DNA of 6,577 bases from Bacteroidales bacterium UBA4417 (GTDB lineage: Bacteria; Bacteroidota; Bacteroidia; Bacteroidales; UBA4417): positions 147-6,723 of the forward strand of contig DGQJ01000224.1 in NCBI GenBank assembly GCA_002389705.1, written 5' to 3'. Position 1 is the first letter of the stretch. Every line of letters starts with the position of its first letter. Under the pieces are notes generated by a model. The model did not search any database. It was not told where the DNA came from and saw only the letters and a program-made list of their open reading frames with translations. Position numbers and translations under genes: made by a program. Shown one piece after another: positions 1-6,577 of the stretch.

Positions 1-1400
1 AAAACTACGAGTTTCTTACACACTCCGACTGCGAGGTTATCCTGGCCCTGTATCGCGAAAAAGGGATTGATTTTATCGAAGACCTGAGCGGGATATTTGC
101 ATTTGCACTTTACGATGCAGAGAATGATTGTTACCTGGTGGCCCGCGATCATATGGGCATCATACCGCTATACATGGGTTGGGATAAGTTTGGCAATTTT
201 TATGTAGCATCCGAATTAAAAGCCCTCGAAGGAACCTGCAACCGAGTGGAGGAATTTCTGCCCGGGCATTACCTTTACAGCAAAGAAGGCGAATTGCGCA
301 AATGGTACAAACGCGACTGGCAGGAATACAGCGCAGTAAAGGATAACCACAGCGACATCGCGGAGCTTCGTTCGGCGCTCGAAAAGGCGGTACATCGCCA
401 ACTTATGTCCGATGTGCCTTACGGCGTGCTGCTTTCGGGTGGACTCGACTCGTCCATTGTATCGGCTATCGCCAAAAAATATGCTGCCCGCCGCGTTGAA
501 TCCAACGACCTGAAAGACGCCTGGTATCCGCAGCTTCACTCGTTTGCGGTGGGGTTAAAAGGGTCGCCCGACCTGGCAGCTTCGCGCGTGGTAGCTGAAC
601 ATATCGGCTCCGTGCATCACGAAATAGAATTTACCATTCAGGAAGCCCTGGATGCCCTGCGCGATGTGGTTTACCATCTGGAAACCTACGATGTTACCAC
701 CATCCGGGCTTCAACCCCCATGTACCTTATGGCCAGGGTTATCAAATCAATGGGGATAAAAATGGTGCTCTCAGGCGAAGGTGCTGATGAGATTTTCGGC
801 GGCTACCTGTATTTTCATAAAGCACCCGATGCAAAAGCATTTCACGAGGAAACGGTTCGCAAACTGTCGAAACTACACCTGTACGACTGCCTGAGGGCCA
901 ACAAGTCGCTGGCAGCATGGGGTGTTGAAGGCAGGGTGCCGTTCCTCGATAAGGAATTTATGGATGTGGCCATGCGGCTGAACCCCGAAGACAAAATGAC
1001 TAAGGATGGTAAAATGGAGAAATGGATTCTGCGTAAAGCCTTCGAAGATTACCTACCCGAAAGTATTGCCTGGAGGCAGAAGGAGCAATTCTCCGATGGA
1101 GTTGGTTATAGCTGGATTGATACCTTGAAGGAACTTACCGCCTCGCAGGTAACCGACGAACAGCTTGCCAATGCAAAATACCGTTTCCCTGTTAATCCGC
1201 CCCGGGTGAAAGAGGAATATTATTACCGCTCCATATTTACCGACCATTTCCCCTCGGATACGGCTGCCCAATGTGTGCCTTCGGTGCCTTCGGTAGCGTG
1301 CAGCACACCCGAAGCACTTGCCTGGGATGCCTCGTTCCGCAACCAGAACGATCCTTCGGGACGTGCCGTTAAAAACGTGCATAACGAAGGATATAAATAA
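1..1400 (+). CDS. asnB: Asparagine synthase B, glutamine-hydrolysing (5' end cut by window)
   Basis: Cytoplasmic enzyme that makes asparagine from aspartate, using ATP and the amide nitrogen of glutamine and releasing AMP, pyrophosphate and glutamate. The frame is open from base 3, so the gene enters from the left. By comparison with E. coli AsnB (554 residues, from memory) about 90 residues are missing, including the catalytic Cys1; the 465 visible residues match the expected remainder. Visible residues 1 to about 115 are the end of the class II glutaminase domain, with RDHMGIIPLY at 144-173. The synthetase domain follows: PP-loop SGGLDSS at 435-455, SGEGADEIFGGY at 771-806, EGRVPFLD, and WRQKEQFSDGVGYSWID near 1071-1121. 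The tail ending DPSGRAV...YK also resembles E. coli AsnB. A GTG at 138 is an internal valine, not the start. It is richer in G+C than the downstream genes. Identity is near certain; only the missing N-terminus is unseen. Confidence 0.96.
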   Translation, partial: NYEFLTHSDCEVILALYREKGIDFIEDLSGIFAFALYDAENDCYLVARDHMGIIPLYMGWDKFGNFYVASELKALEGTCNRVEEFLPGHYLYSKEGELRKWYKRDWQEYSAVKDNHSDIAELRSALEKAVHRQLMSDVPYGVLLSGGLDSSIVSAIAKKYAARRVESNDLKDAWYPQLHSFAVGLKGSPDLAASRVVAEHIGSVHHEIEFTIQEALDALRDVVYHLETYDVTTIRASTPMYLMARVIKSMGIKMVLSGEGADEIFGGYLYFHKAPDAKAFHEETVRKLSKLHLYDCLRANKSLAAWGVEGRVPFLDKEFMDVAMRLNPEDKMTKDGKMEKWILRKAFEDYLPESIAWRQKEQFSDGVGYSWIDTLKELTASQVTDEQLANAKYRFPVNPPRVKEEYYYRSIFTDHFPSDTAAQCVPSVPSVACSTPEALAWDASFRNQNDPSGRAVKNVHNEGYK

Positions 1401-1652
1401 ACGAGGCAAATGCCGATGGGTAATTGAATTGCCATATTTGAACCAGTGAATAAAATATCTTGTTAAATCCGTAAGATGTCCGGATATTTACAGGTTCTTA
1501 AGCGCTGCACTGCATACCGGCTTTTCGTTTGGTAACAGGTTTTGGCTGTGTTGCTATTGATAACCATGAAACGAGTTTTTATAAAGCCAGGTTCAGATAC
1601 TGAAGTGCATAAAGCAGGTTTCGTCCGACGCGTAAAAACTGAAGATAAACGG
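1401..1652. other. Intergenic region between asnB and the secreted-protein gene, with an inverted repeat
   Basis: There is no convincing gene here. An inverted repeat AAATATC (1453-1459) / GATATTT (1483-1489) encloses a second pair ATCCG (1467-1471) / CGGAT (1481-1485). The two share bases on the right arm, so they are alternatives unless a bulged stem forms. No T-run follows, so it does not look like an intrinsic terminator. A weak dyad GGTAATT/AATTGCC lies at 1420-1434. I found no exact match to the Bacteroidota -7 element TAnnTTTG; the nearest is TTCGTTTG at 1524-1531, without a properly spaced TTG. The reading frame of the downstream gene is open back to a stop at 1533-1535. Confidence 0.5.
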
Positions 1653-3794
1653 ATGAAAAAAAATACATTAAAAAGTATTGTTGTTTTTTGCCTGGCAACA
1701 TTTTTTTGTTCAGCCGTTTTTGCCGAAGGTAGCCGTGAAGTAATGCCTGCACTCACTTCGAAAGGGCAGTTGTGTTTAAACCGGTCGCGTAATCTCTTTG
1801 GTTTGTATGGCGCTTCGCCTGAGTTCAGGCTGCATGTTACCATAGCCGATGCTTCGGAAAAAATCCGTTTTGGTTTTGGAAAAGTATTGGGCGATAATGG
1901 TCAGGATTTGGTTTTCAGAATTAAGGACCCGGCCGGGAACATCGTGCGGCCCGAAGCTGCTGTTCCGACATCGGGACCGGGATTTATAAGTTCATATAAC
2001 CAGGCACTGGCTGGTCCGCAGCCCGCCGCCGGCGGATACGATTATCTTGAAATACATAACCTTACCAAAGGCGATTATTACTTCGAGTTTAATTATTCGG
2101 GACCAATTAACGATGCCAACCGTCGGTACCTCGAGTTTTTCGATATCAGCGTGGTAAAGCCAGGCGATAAGGTGATAAATGGCCGGGTTTGGTCAAAAGC
2201 CTGGCAATTCTGGAGTGGTTCGGATGGGTATTCTACCTATGACAAATTCTACGGTAAACTGATGATCCTTTCTGACGACAGCATCGTTACCCAGGTCGAC
2301 TGTAATGGATTCAGGGGCGGATCGTTTTCATTTTCGAGTAACAAAACAGGTTGTGATAATACCGGGTCAACGGTCGACGACCGGAAGTCCAGGCCAGGTT
2401 TTTCCACTTATCCGCAATACAAGGTATTCCTGAATGATCCGGACAGCATACTTTTCCCCACCCAAAAGGCCGCCTCGGGGCTGGCAGGTCCCGTGCTGCT
2501 ACGCACCAACTGTAACGGGAGTGTTGAATTCAGCATCAGGGTCGAGAAAGACTGCACCATAAAACTGTTTGTTGATGTTAATCCGAACCCGGGTGCCGAT
2601 CCGGAAGATGTGCAGATTATCGCAAACCTGTTGGCCCATCCCGGCGGCGACGGGTATAACAAGTTGACCTGGGATGGCAACGACAACCTGGGCCGGCCTG
2701 TGTTCAACGGGAAACCACTTACTTTTGCTGTCACCAACCTGAGCGGGCTTACCAACCTCCCTATCTTTGATATCGAAAATAACGACAACGGACTTATTGT
2801 TAAACAGGTGCGCCCCGGTGGCGGTGCTCCTTTAAAAATCTACTGGGACGATTCGCGGATTGCCGCAAATTCTTCGAACATCACGAATGGTTGTAACAAT
2901 ACCGGAGGTTGTCACACATGGATGAACGACTTTGGTGATAACAATACCATCAACACCTGGTGGTTTGTAACAGGAACGCAACTATCATCGAGTCCTTTTG
3001 TAGCAAAACGCAGACCGGCTTTACCGGTTATTTCCGGCAAAAGCGTCCATTGTGCCGGTGAAGGAACACTGGATTTTGAGGTAACTGCTGATCAGGGCTC
3101 AACAAGCTATAACTGGTCGTACTCCGGCAAAGGCGTAACAATTGAAGCAATCGGGCTCACGGCACGCCTTATTTTTACTGCCAGTGCAACGCCTGGCAAC
3201 CTGAGTGTTTACGGGTTAAACGATAGCTGTGGCGCCGGTCCTGCAGCTGTATTGGCAATCACGTTCGAGGCATTGCCGGAGGTGTTAATGGAGGCATTTC
3301 CTGATATATGTTATACTTCGCCCGTTGTTAAGCTCAGCGGTGGAAGACCGTCGGGAGGTGAGTATTTTGTAAATGGAGTTAAAACCGACAGCATTTTTCC
3401 TTACAAATTACCGGAAGGCAAATACAACGTAGTGTATACGTATACAAAACCGGTTGTGGGGTGTAAAAATTCGGCATCCGCCTCACTGATGTTAATAGGC
3501 GGTCCAGCCTGTGAGGGAACGGCATATTTCCCAACCGCCTTTAGCCCTGGTTCTGATACAATCAACGATACCTTTAAACCGGTTGCGAAAAATATTTACA
3601 GTTTTACGATGAATATTTTTAATCGCTGGGGGCAGTTAATATATACCACCAATAATGTGTCGCAAGGGTGGGACGGGACTTTTAGAGGGGAAGATTGCCC
3701 CATTGGCGTTTACACATTTGAAGCAACCTATGCCCCGTCGTTGCGAAACGATGTACAGCGATCGCAGCGGGGCTCTTTCAGGCTGCTGCGTTAA
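1653..3794 (+). CDS. Secreted multidomain protein with T9SS type B sorting domain (CHU_C)
   Basis: A 713-residue exported protein of unknown specific role, probably attached to or released from the cell surface. Residues 1-24 are a Sec signal peptide (MKKN, a hydrophobic core, AVFA before E25). This decides the start: in-frame TTG 1542 and ATG 1566 would put up to 37 polar or charged residues ahead of it. Residues 25-170 are an unrecognised beta-rich region. Residues about 175-270 (GRVWSKAWQFWSG, STYPQYKVFLNDPD) and 300-400 (LTWDGNDNLGRPVFNG) resemble modules common in large Bacteroidota secreted proteins; the WDG turn looks FlgD/Ig-like. Residues about 456-540 look like a PKD-like domain (TSYNWSYSGKGVTI), followed by a second Ig-like stretch at about 541-615. 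Residues 626-713 are the CHU_C domain: FPTAFSPGSDTINDTF, NIFNRWGQLIY, QGWDGTFRGEDCPIGVY, ending SFRLLR. The mature protein has 13 cysteines; C467/C526 and C553/C604 could form disulphides. Domain calls are from memory of the families. No enzymatic motif is seen. Confidence 0.9.
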   Translation: MKKNTLKSIVVFCLATFFCSAVFAEGSREVMPALTSKGQLCLNRSRNLFGLYGASPEFRLHVTIADASEKIRFGFGKVLGDNGQDLVFRIKDPAGNIVRPEAAVPTSGPGFISSYNQALAGPQPAAGGYDYLEIHNLTKGDYYFEFNYSGPINDANRRYLEFFDISVVKPGDKVINGRVWSKAWQFWSGSDGYSTYDKFYGKLMILSDDSIVTQVDCNGFRGGSFSFSSNKTGCDNTGSTVDDRKSRPGFSTYPQYKVFLNDPDSILFPTQKAASGLAGPVLLRTNCNGSVEFSIRVEKDCTIKLFVDVNPNPGADPEDVQIIANLLAHPGGDGYNKLTWDGNDNLGRPVFNGKPLTFAVTNLSGLTNLPIFDIENNDNGLIVKQVRPGGGAPLKIYWDDSRIAANSSNITNGCNNTGGCHTWMNDFGDNNTINTWWFVTGTQLSSSPFVAKRRPALPVISGKSVHCAGEGTLDFEVTADQGSTSYNWSYSGKGVTIEAIGLTARLIFTASATPGNLSVYGLNDSCGAGPAAVLAITFEALPEVLMEAFPDICYTSPVVKLSGGRPSGGEYFVNGVKTDSIFPYKLPEGKYNVVYTYTKPVVGCKNSASASLMLIGGPACEGTAYFPTAFSPGSDTINDTFKPVAKNIYSFTMNIFNRWGQLIYTTNNVSQGWDGTFRGEDCPIGVYTFEATYAPSLRNDVQRSQRGSFRLLR

Positions 3795-3834
3795 CTGACT
3801 TTCAGCCTGCTTCTGCTTTTATTTTATTGTTTTG
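3779..3834 (+). terminator. Possible intrinsic terminator overlapping the end of the secreted-protein gene
   Basis: CAGGCTG (3779-3785) pairs perfectly with CAGCCTG (3803-3809) across a 17-base loop that contains the TAA stop codon (3792-3794). A T-rich stretch follows, starting about six bases after the stem and running to about 3834. The long loop and the delayed, interrupted T-run make it weaker than the terminator at 6246. It could be an incidental dyad. Confidence 0.4.
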
Positions 3835-4154
3835 TAGCGGTTTTAACCACATGATATTGAATTTTCATCTACAATAATTGTCGGCATTCCTTTGCATTCA
3901 ATTCATTTTTTGAACTACATACAAACCCATTGATTCCTTATATTTTTGGTGTCAGGTTTCTGCGTTTTGCTTTCACTGGAAATTATTGTGTTTGTGCAAC
4001 AATTATTTAGCAGGCTGCTCATGAGCTGATCAGCGAAAAAACTTAATTAAAAATGCTGTACTGCCTACCTCAATATCGATGAATGCTAAAGCAATGCCCG
4101 GTTATTAAATATTTGATTTAAATGTGGAACACGGTCAATTAATCATCTGTAATT
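3795..4154. other. 360-base AT-rich intergenic region, probably promoter region of the lipoprotein gene
   Basis: There is no gene-sized open frame on either strand. It starts with the possible terminator of the upstream gene. TATTTTTG at 3941-3948 matches the Bacteroidota -7 consensus TAnnTTTG exactly, but no TTG lies at the usual 19-21 base distance and it would leave a leader of about 200 bases. AATATTTG at 4108-4115 matches seven of eight positions and is closer to the start codon, again without a -33 element. Short AT-rich dyads occur, such as ACAATAATTGT at 3871-3881 and AATTATTGT at 3981-3989. Two overlapping palindromes lie at 4017-4034. No Shine-Dalgarno sequence precedes the ATG at 4155, as is usual in this phylum. 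Promoter placement remains a guess. Confidence 0.45.
4017..4034. repeat. Two overlapping perfect 10-bp palindromes
   Basis: GCTCATGAGC (4017-4026) and GCTGATCAGC (4025-4034) are each perfect palindromes and share the central GC. They lie about 120 bases upstream of the lipoprotein start codon, in otherwise AT-rich DNA. The arrangement could be a regulator binding site, since dyads suit dimeric regulators, but no known operator is recognised. Confidence 0.5.
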
Positions 4155-6188
4155 ATGAAAACTAAACTCAGATTACTCAGTACCATACTCGTTGTAGCAT
4201 GTACAAGTTCATCAATTTTTATTTCCTGCAAAAAAGACAATACTGGTCAATCAACTGACATAAAAAATATTTATGACCTGAGTGTTGACCCTGCTTTTGA
4301 ATTTCAAACCACCAAGGATGTCGGCATACAGGTTACAATGCTCGATAATAACAACGGCCCGGTAGCAGGTATGCGCGTTGATATTTATACGGCTTTCCCT
4401 GATAGTGGCGGGAAAAGGATTTTGAGCGGTATTACTGATGCTCATGGTCTTTTTAAGTGCGATTACAAAATTGCAGCTTATGTTAAGACTCTTGCTGTAG
4501 GAACTGATGCCATCGGTTTCGTAAATATGCAAACAGTACCGGTTCATAACGGCTTGCTGCAATGTACATTGGGCGGTTTGCAGCAGGTATCAACAACAAA
4601 AATCGCCGGCGGACATGCATTTAAAAGTACAAACAGCAAATTTGTATCCATGGGTGCATTCAATAGCCTGGGAGTGCCTCAAAATCTCGAGCCCAAAAAC
4701 GATGTTATCGACGCAAGCATGCTGAATGATATTAATGCCACGCTTCCCGAAAGAGTTACATTGCCAACCAGCCATCCGCAATACTTTGCAGCTACAAACC
4801 AGCAGAATCTTGTTATTAACGAGGCTTGCAACGTGTGGGTTACGTTTGTAAGCGAAGGGGCCGGTTACAGAAATGTACTCGGGTACTATATCTACAAAAC
4901 CGGGAATGCTCCGGTGTCGGTCGATCAGATTGATACGGTTCATATTATTTTTCCGAATGCTTCTTTTGCCGGAAGCGGCGGAGGCCTTAATGCAGGAAAT
5001 AAAGTACATATAGGCCAGTTTTCGAAAGGAACGGAAATAGGCTGGGTATTAATATCGGATGGGTATCAGGGCTCAGTTACCAAGGGTAACTGGATATTTT
5101 ACTCCGACCAGAAACTTAATCCGGAAGCCAACAGCACGTTGAAACAGCATTTTGTACTGTGTAACGATATAGGTCGCGGTAAATTTTTATTAGGAGTTGA
5201 GGATATAAAACGTGACTCCAACTCGGATAACGATTTCAATGATGCTGTTTTCTATGTTACTGCCGATCCGATACAGGCTATTGATGTTAGTCATGTTCCA
5301 ATGCCCGATTATACACAGGCCGATAAGGATAAAGACGGAATTCCGGATAACTTTGATGATTATCCTGCAGACGCTACAAAGGCATTTAACAATTATTTTC
5401 CCAGCGAGAAAAACTTCGGGACCCTTGCTTTCGAAGATTTGTGGCCCTCGAAAGGGGATTACGATTTCAACGATATGATTATTGATTACCAGTTTAACCA
5501 GGTAACCAACGGGCAGAATAAAGTTGTAGGTGTGGAAGGAAAGCTTGTGCTGCGGGCTATGGGGGCCGGTTTTCAGAATGGATTTGGTATACAGTTGCCC
5601 ATTGATCCTAAGCTGGTTTCGGCATTTAATGGTAGCAGGATTACCGGCAACAATATTGAATTGTTAGCCAATGGTACCGAAGCAGGCCAATCGAAAGCCA
5701 CGCTTATACTGTTTGATAACGGTTTTAAGGTGTTGCCACATATTGCCGGAACACAGGTTGGCGTTAATACAACCATAGGCGAACCCTACCAGGTTCCTGA
5801 TACCATGCGCATAAACATTTCGTTTGCAAGTGCGGTTACGCTCAGCCAGCTTGGGGTTCCCCCGTATAACCCTTTTATTTTTACTAACCTCGATCGCTCG
5901 CACGAAGTGCATCTGATCAACAATCCGCCTACCGATAAGGCTGATCTGAAATTGTTTGGAACCGATCAGGACGATAGCAACCCTGCCTCCGGACGGTATT
6001 ATGTTACCCGGAATAATCTGCCATGGGGGCTCAATACAGTGGAAAAGTTCAGCTACCCAGCCGAAAAAATTCCTGTAAATGAAGCTTTTCTTAAATTTAT
6101 ACCATGGAGTATTTCAGGTGGAAGCGATTATCCCGATTGGTTCCTCGAGAAGACAGACTACAGGAATGCCAATAAATTATATCATTAG
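4155..6188 (+). CDS. LruC domain-containing lipoprotein with DUF4114-like domain
   Basis: A 677-residue lipoprotein whose molecular role is unknown. The N-terminus (MKTKLRLL, hydrophobic core, FISC at 22-25, then KKDN) is a lipoprotein signal peptide with Cys25 as the lipidated residue. Lys at +2 rather than Asp favours the outer membrane; surface exposure is possible but not shown. Residues about 50-140 look like a transthyretin or carboxypeptidase-regulatory-like beta domain (GPVAGMRVDIYT, GITDAHGLFKC). Residues about 270-370 fit a DUF4114-type domain, with GVEDIKRD at 347-354 and DNDFNDAVFYV at 358-368. DKDKDGIPDNFDDYP (390-404) resembles a thrombospondin type 3 calcium-binding loop. From about 421 comes the LruC/DUF4842 domain, marked by FEDLWPSKGDYDFND (426-440) and GKLVLRAMGAGFQNGFG (462-478), ending near YPDWFLEKTDYRNANKLYH. 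The name comes from Leptospira LruC, and many Bacteroidota proteins share the domain. There is no T9SS C-terminal domain. A terminator lies about 60 bases downstream. The start is the first ATG that gives the signal peptide. Confidence 0.92.
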   Translation: MKTKLRLLSTILVVACTSSSIFISCKKDNTGQSTDIKNIYDLSVDPAFEFQTTKDVGIQVTMLDNNNGPVAGMRVDIYTAFPDSGGKRILSGITDAHGLFKCDYKIAAYVKTLAVGTDAIGFVNMQTVPVHNGLLQCTLGGLQQVSTTKIAGGHAFKSTNSKFVSMGAFNSLGVPQNLEPKNDVIDASMLNDINATLPERVTLPTSHPQYFAATNQQNLVINEACNVWVTFVSEGAGYRNVLGYYIYKTGNAPVSVDQIDTVHIIFPNASFAGSGGGLNAGNKVHIGQFSKGTEIGWVLISDGYQGSVTKGNWIFYSDQKLNPEANSTLKQHFVLCNDIGRGKFLLGVEDIKRDSNSDNDFNDAVFYVTADPIQAIDVSHVPMPDYTQADKDKDGIPDNFDDYPADATKAFNNYFPSEKNFGTLAFEDLWPSKGDYDFNDMIIDYQFNQVTNGQNKVVGVEGKLVLRAMGAGFQNGFGIQLPIDPKLVSAFNGSRITGNNIELLANGTEAGQSKATLILFDNGFKVLPHIAGTQVGVNTTIGEPYQVPDTMRINISFASAVTLSQLGVPPYNPFIFTNLDRSHEVHLINNPPTDKADLKLFGTDQDDSNPASGRYYVTRNNLPWGLNTVEKFSYPAEKIPVNEAFLKFIPWSISGGSDYPDWFLEKTDYRNANKLYH

Positions 6189-6193
6189 GAGGT

Positions 6194-6239
6194 GGCCTGC
6201 TACGATTCACGGATTGCAGGCTGAAAGATAAGTTTCAGC
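6194..6239 (+). other. Two mutually exclusive hairpins in the 3' untranslated region
   Basis: GCCTGC (6195-6200) can pair with GCAGGC (6216-6221), extended by G-T wobbles at 6194/6222 and 6193/6223. Alternatively GCTGAAA (6220-6226) pairs perfectly with TTTCAGC (6233-6239) over a six-base loop. The two stems compete for bases 6220-6223. No T-run follows either, and the proper terminator comes a few bases later. It may stabilise the mRNA 3' end or be incidental. Confidence 0.4.
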
Positions 6240-6245
6240 AATTGA

Positions 6246-6284
6246 AAAGCCCGGATGGTGTAAAACTGTCCGGGTTTTGTTTTT
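6246..6284 (+). terminator. Rho-independent terminator after the LruC lipoprotein gene
   Basis: CCCGGA (6250-6255) pairs with TCCGGG (6269-6274), extended outward by G-T and AAA/TTT pairs (6246-6249 with 6275-6278). The loop is 13 bases. The stem runs directly into TTTTGTTTTT (6275-6284), the U-tract of a classic intrinsic terminator. It lies 58 bases after the TAG stop and would end the lipoprotein transcript. Confidence 0.85.
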
Positions 6285-6548
6285 GATGGTAAAAAATAAG
6301 GATGGTTTGAGGTTTCAGATCAGTCAACCAGGAATTTACTGTTAAAAGTCTGTAGAAATGTTGTAGGCATTTTGGGCACATATTTATTTAATTATTTTAT
6401 CATTTCGCATAATTTCTTTAATTTCGGGGTATGTTTCAGATAAACCGGGGATATGCCCAGTTTCGGGCTGGCTGTTTGTAGCCACAAATGTTAGGATAGC
6501 TGAAGTATTATTTTGTTTGGAAACACGTTTACCTTTTATTAAACTTTC

Positions 6549-6577
6549 ATGAGAAATTCACTTTTGCCAGATTTTAA
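6549..6577 (+). CDS. Possible start of a further gene running off the right edge
   Basis: An ATG at 6549 opens a frame (MRNSLLPDF) that is still open at the window end after nine full codons. It lies about 265 bases after the terminator, behind an AT-rich leader with a near match to the Bacteroidota -7 element at 6508-6515. That spacing fits a new transcription unit on the + strand. Nine codons are far too few to recognise a product or to rule out a chance ATG. Confidence 0.25.

Larger units (their letters stand above)
6189..6577. other. Downstream intergenic region to the right edge
   Basis: This stretch holds a hairpin region (6194-6239), an intrinsic terminator (6246-6284), then about 260 bases of AT-rich DNA with no convincing complete gene. 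A small dyad GCCC (6455-6458) / GGGC (6465-6468) is not followed by a T-run. Partial matches to the Bacteroidota -7 element occur at 6430-6437 (TATGTTTC) and 6508-6515 (TTATTTTG), neither with a well-placed TTG upstream. The last 29 bases may open another gene. Confidence 0.5.

Noticed and set aside
216..539. Antisense open frame of 107 codons inside asnB, with similar ones at 1053-1409 and 1223-1435
   Set aside because: They lie opposite a well-recognised enzyme gene and have no recognisable domain or start context; they are shadows of the real frame.
1276..1294. Tandem nine-base repeat TGCCTTCGG in asnB, coding VPSVPSV
   Set aside because: The E. coli protein has the same length at this point (CVPGGPSVAC from memory), so this is not an insertion; the repeat most likely reflects ordinary substitution.
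1542..1652. In-frame extension of the secreted protein from TTG 1542 or ATG 1566
   Set aside because: It would place charged residues before an otherwise standard signal peptide beginning MKKN at 1653.
2408..2788. Antisense open frame in the secreted-protein gene, with similar ones at 1463-1843, 4251-4562, 4590-5009, 5573-5776 and 5664-5912
   Set aside because: All are antisense to genes with clear domain content and have no independent support.
5212..5478. Plus-strand open frame of 88 codons overlapping the lipoprotein gene
   Set aside because: It lies in a different frame inside the DUF4114 and LruC coding sequence, has low-complexity composition and resembles nothing known.
6187..6193. 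AGGAGGT, a strong Shine-Dalgarno-like sequence at the lipoprotein stop
   Set aside because: No start codon lies at a workable distance downstream, and a terminator follows; it is probably coincidental.
6286..6345. Small open frame of 19 codons just after the terminator
   Set aside because: It has no ribosome-binding or family evidence and a length expected by chance.
1..6577. CRISPR arrays, tRNA or rRNA genes, insertion sequences, toxin-antitoxin or defence genes
   Set aside because: No repeat-spacer pattern, cloverleaf, transposase or nuclease motif was seen on either strand.

Overview
The window looks like chromosomal DNA from a member of the Bacteroidota. The evidence is a protein ending in the gliding-motility-type C-terminal domain (CHU_C, type B sorting signal of the type IX secretion system, T9SS), a lipoprotein with an SCKKDN lipobox and an LruC/DUF4842 C-terminal half, and starts that follow AT-rich leaders without strong Shine-Dalgarno sequences. 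The genus cannot be told from this sequence.

Three genes, all on the + strand, fill most of the window. Positions 1-1400 hold the 3' five-sixths of asnB, a glutamine-dependent asparagine synthase of the long E. coli AsnB type, cut by the left edge. Positions 1653-3794 encode a 713-residue secreted multidomain protein: signal peptide, N-terminal beta-rich region, a module with a WDG turn, a PKD/Ig-like region, then the T9SS C-terminal domain. Positions 4155-6188 encode a 677-residue outer-surface-type lipoprotein: lipobox, transthyretin-like N-terminal domain, DUF4114-like domain, a thrombospondin type 3-like calcium motif, then the LruC domain. A clear intrinsic terminator follows at 6246-6284. 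The right end (6285-6577) is AT-rich and may hold the leader and first codons of another gene.

The gaps are 252, 360 and 389 bases, so these are probably separate transcription units. asnB is a housekeeping gene with no evident link to the other two. The T9SS substrate and the LruC lipoprotein are both predicted to sit at the cell surface, but nothing shows that they work together. I see no CRISPR array, tRNA, rRNA, insertion sequence or integrase. I found no strong case for a new biological system. The more notable points are the duplicated acidic motif around a calcium-type loop in the lipoprotein, the paired WDG turns in the T9SS substrate, and the dyad structures in the two intergenic regions flanking the lipoprotein gene.
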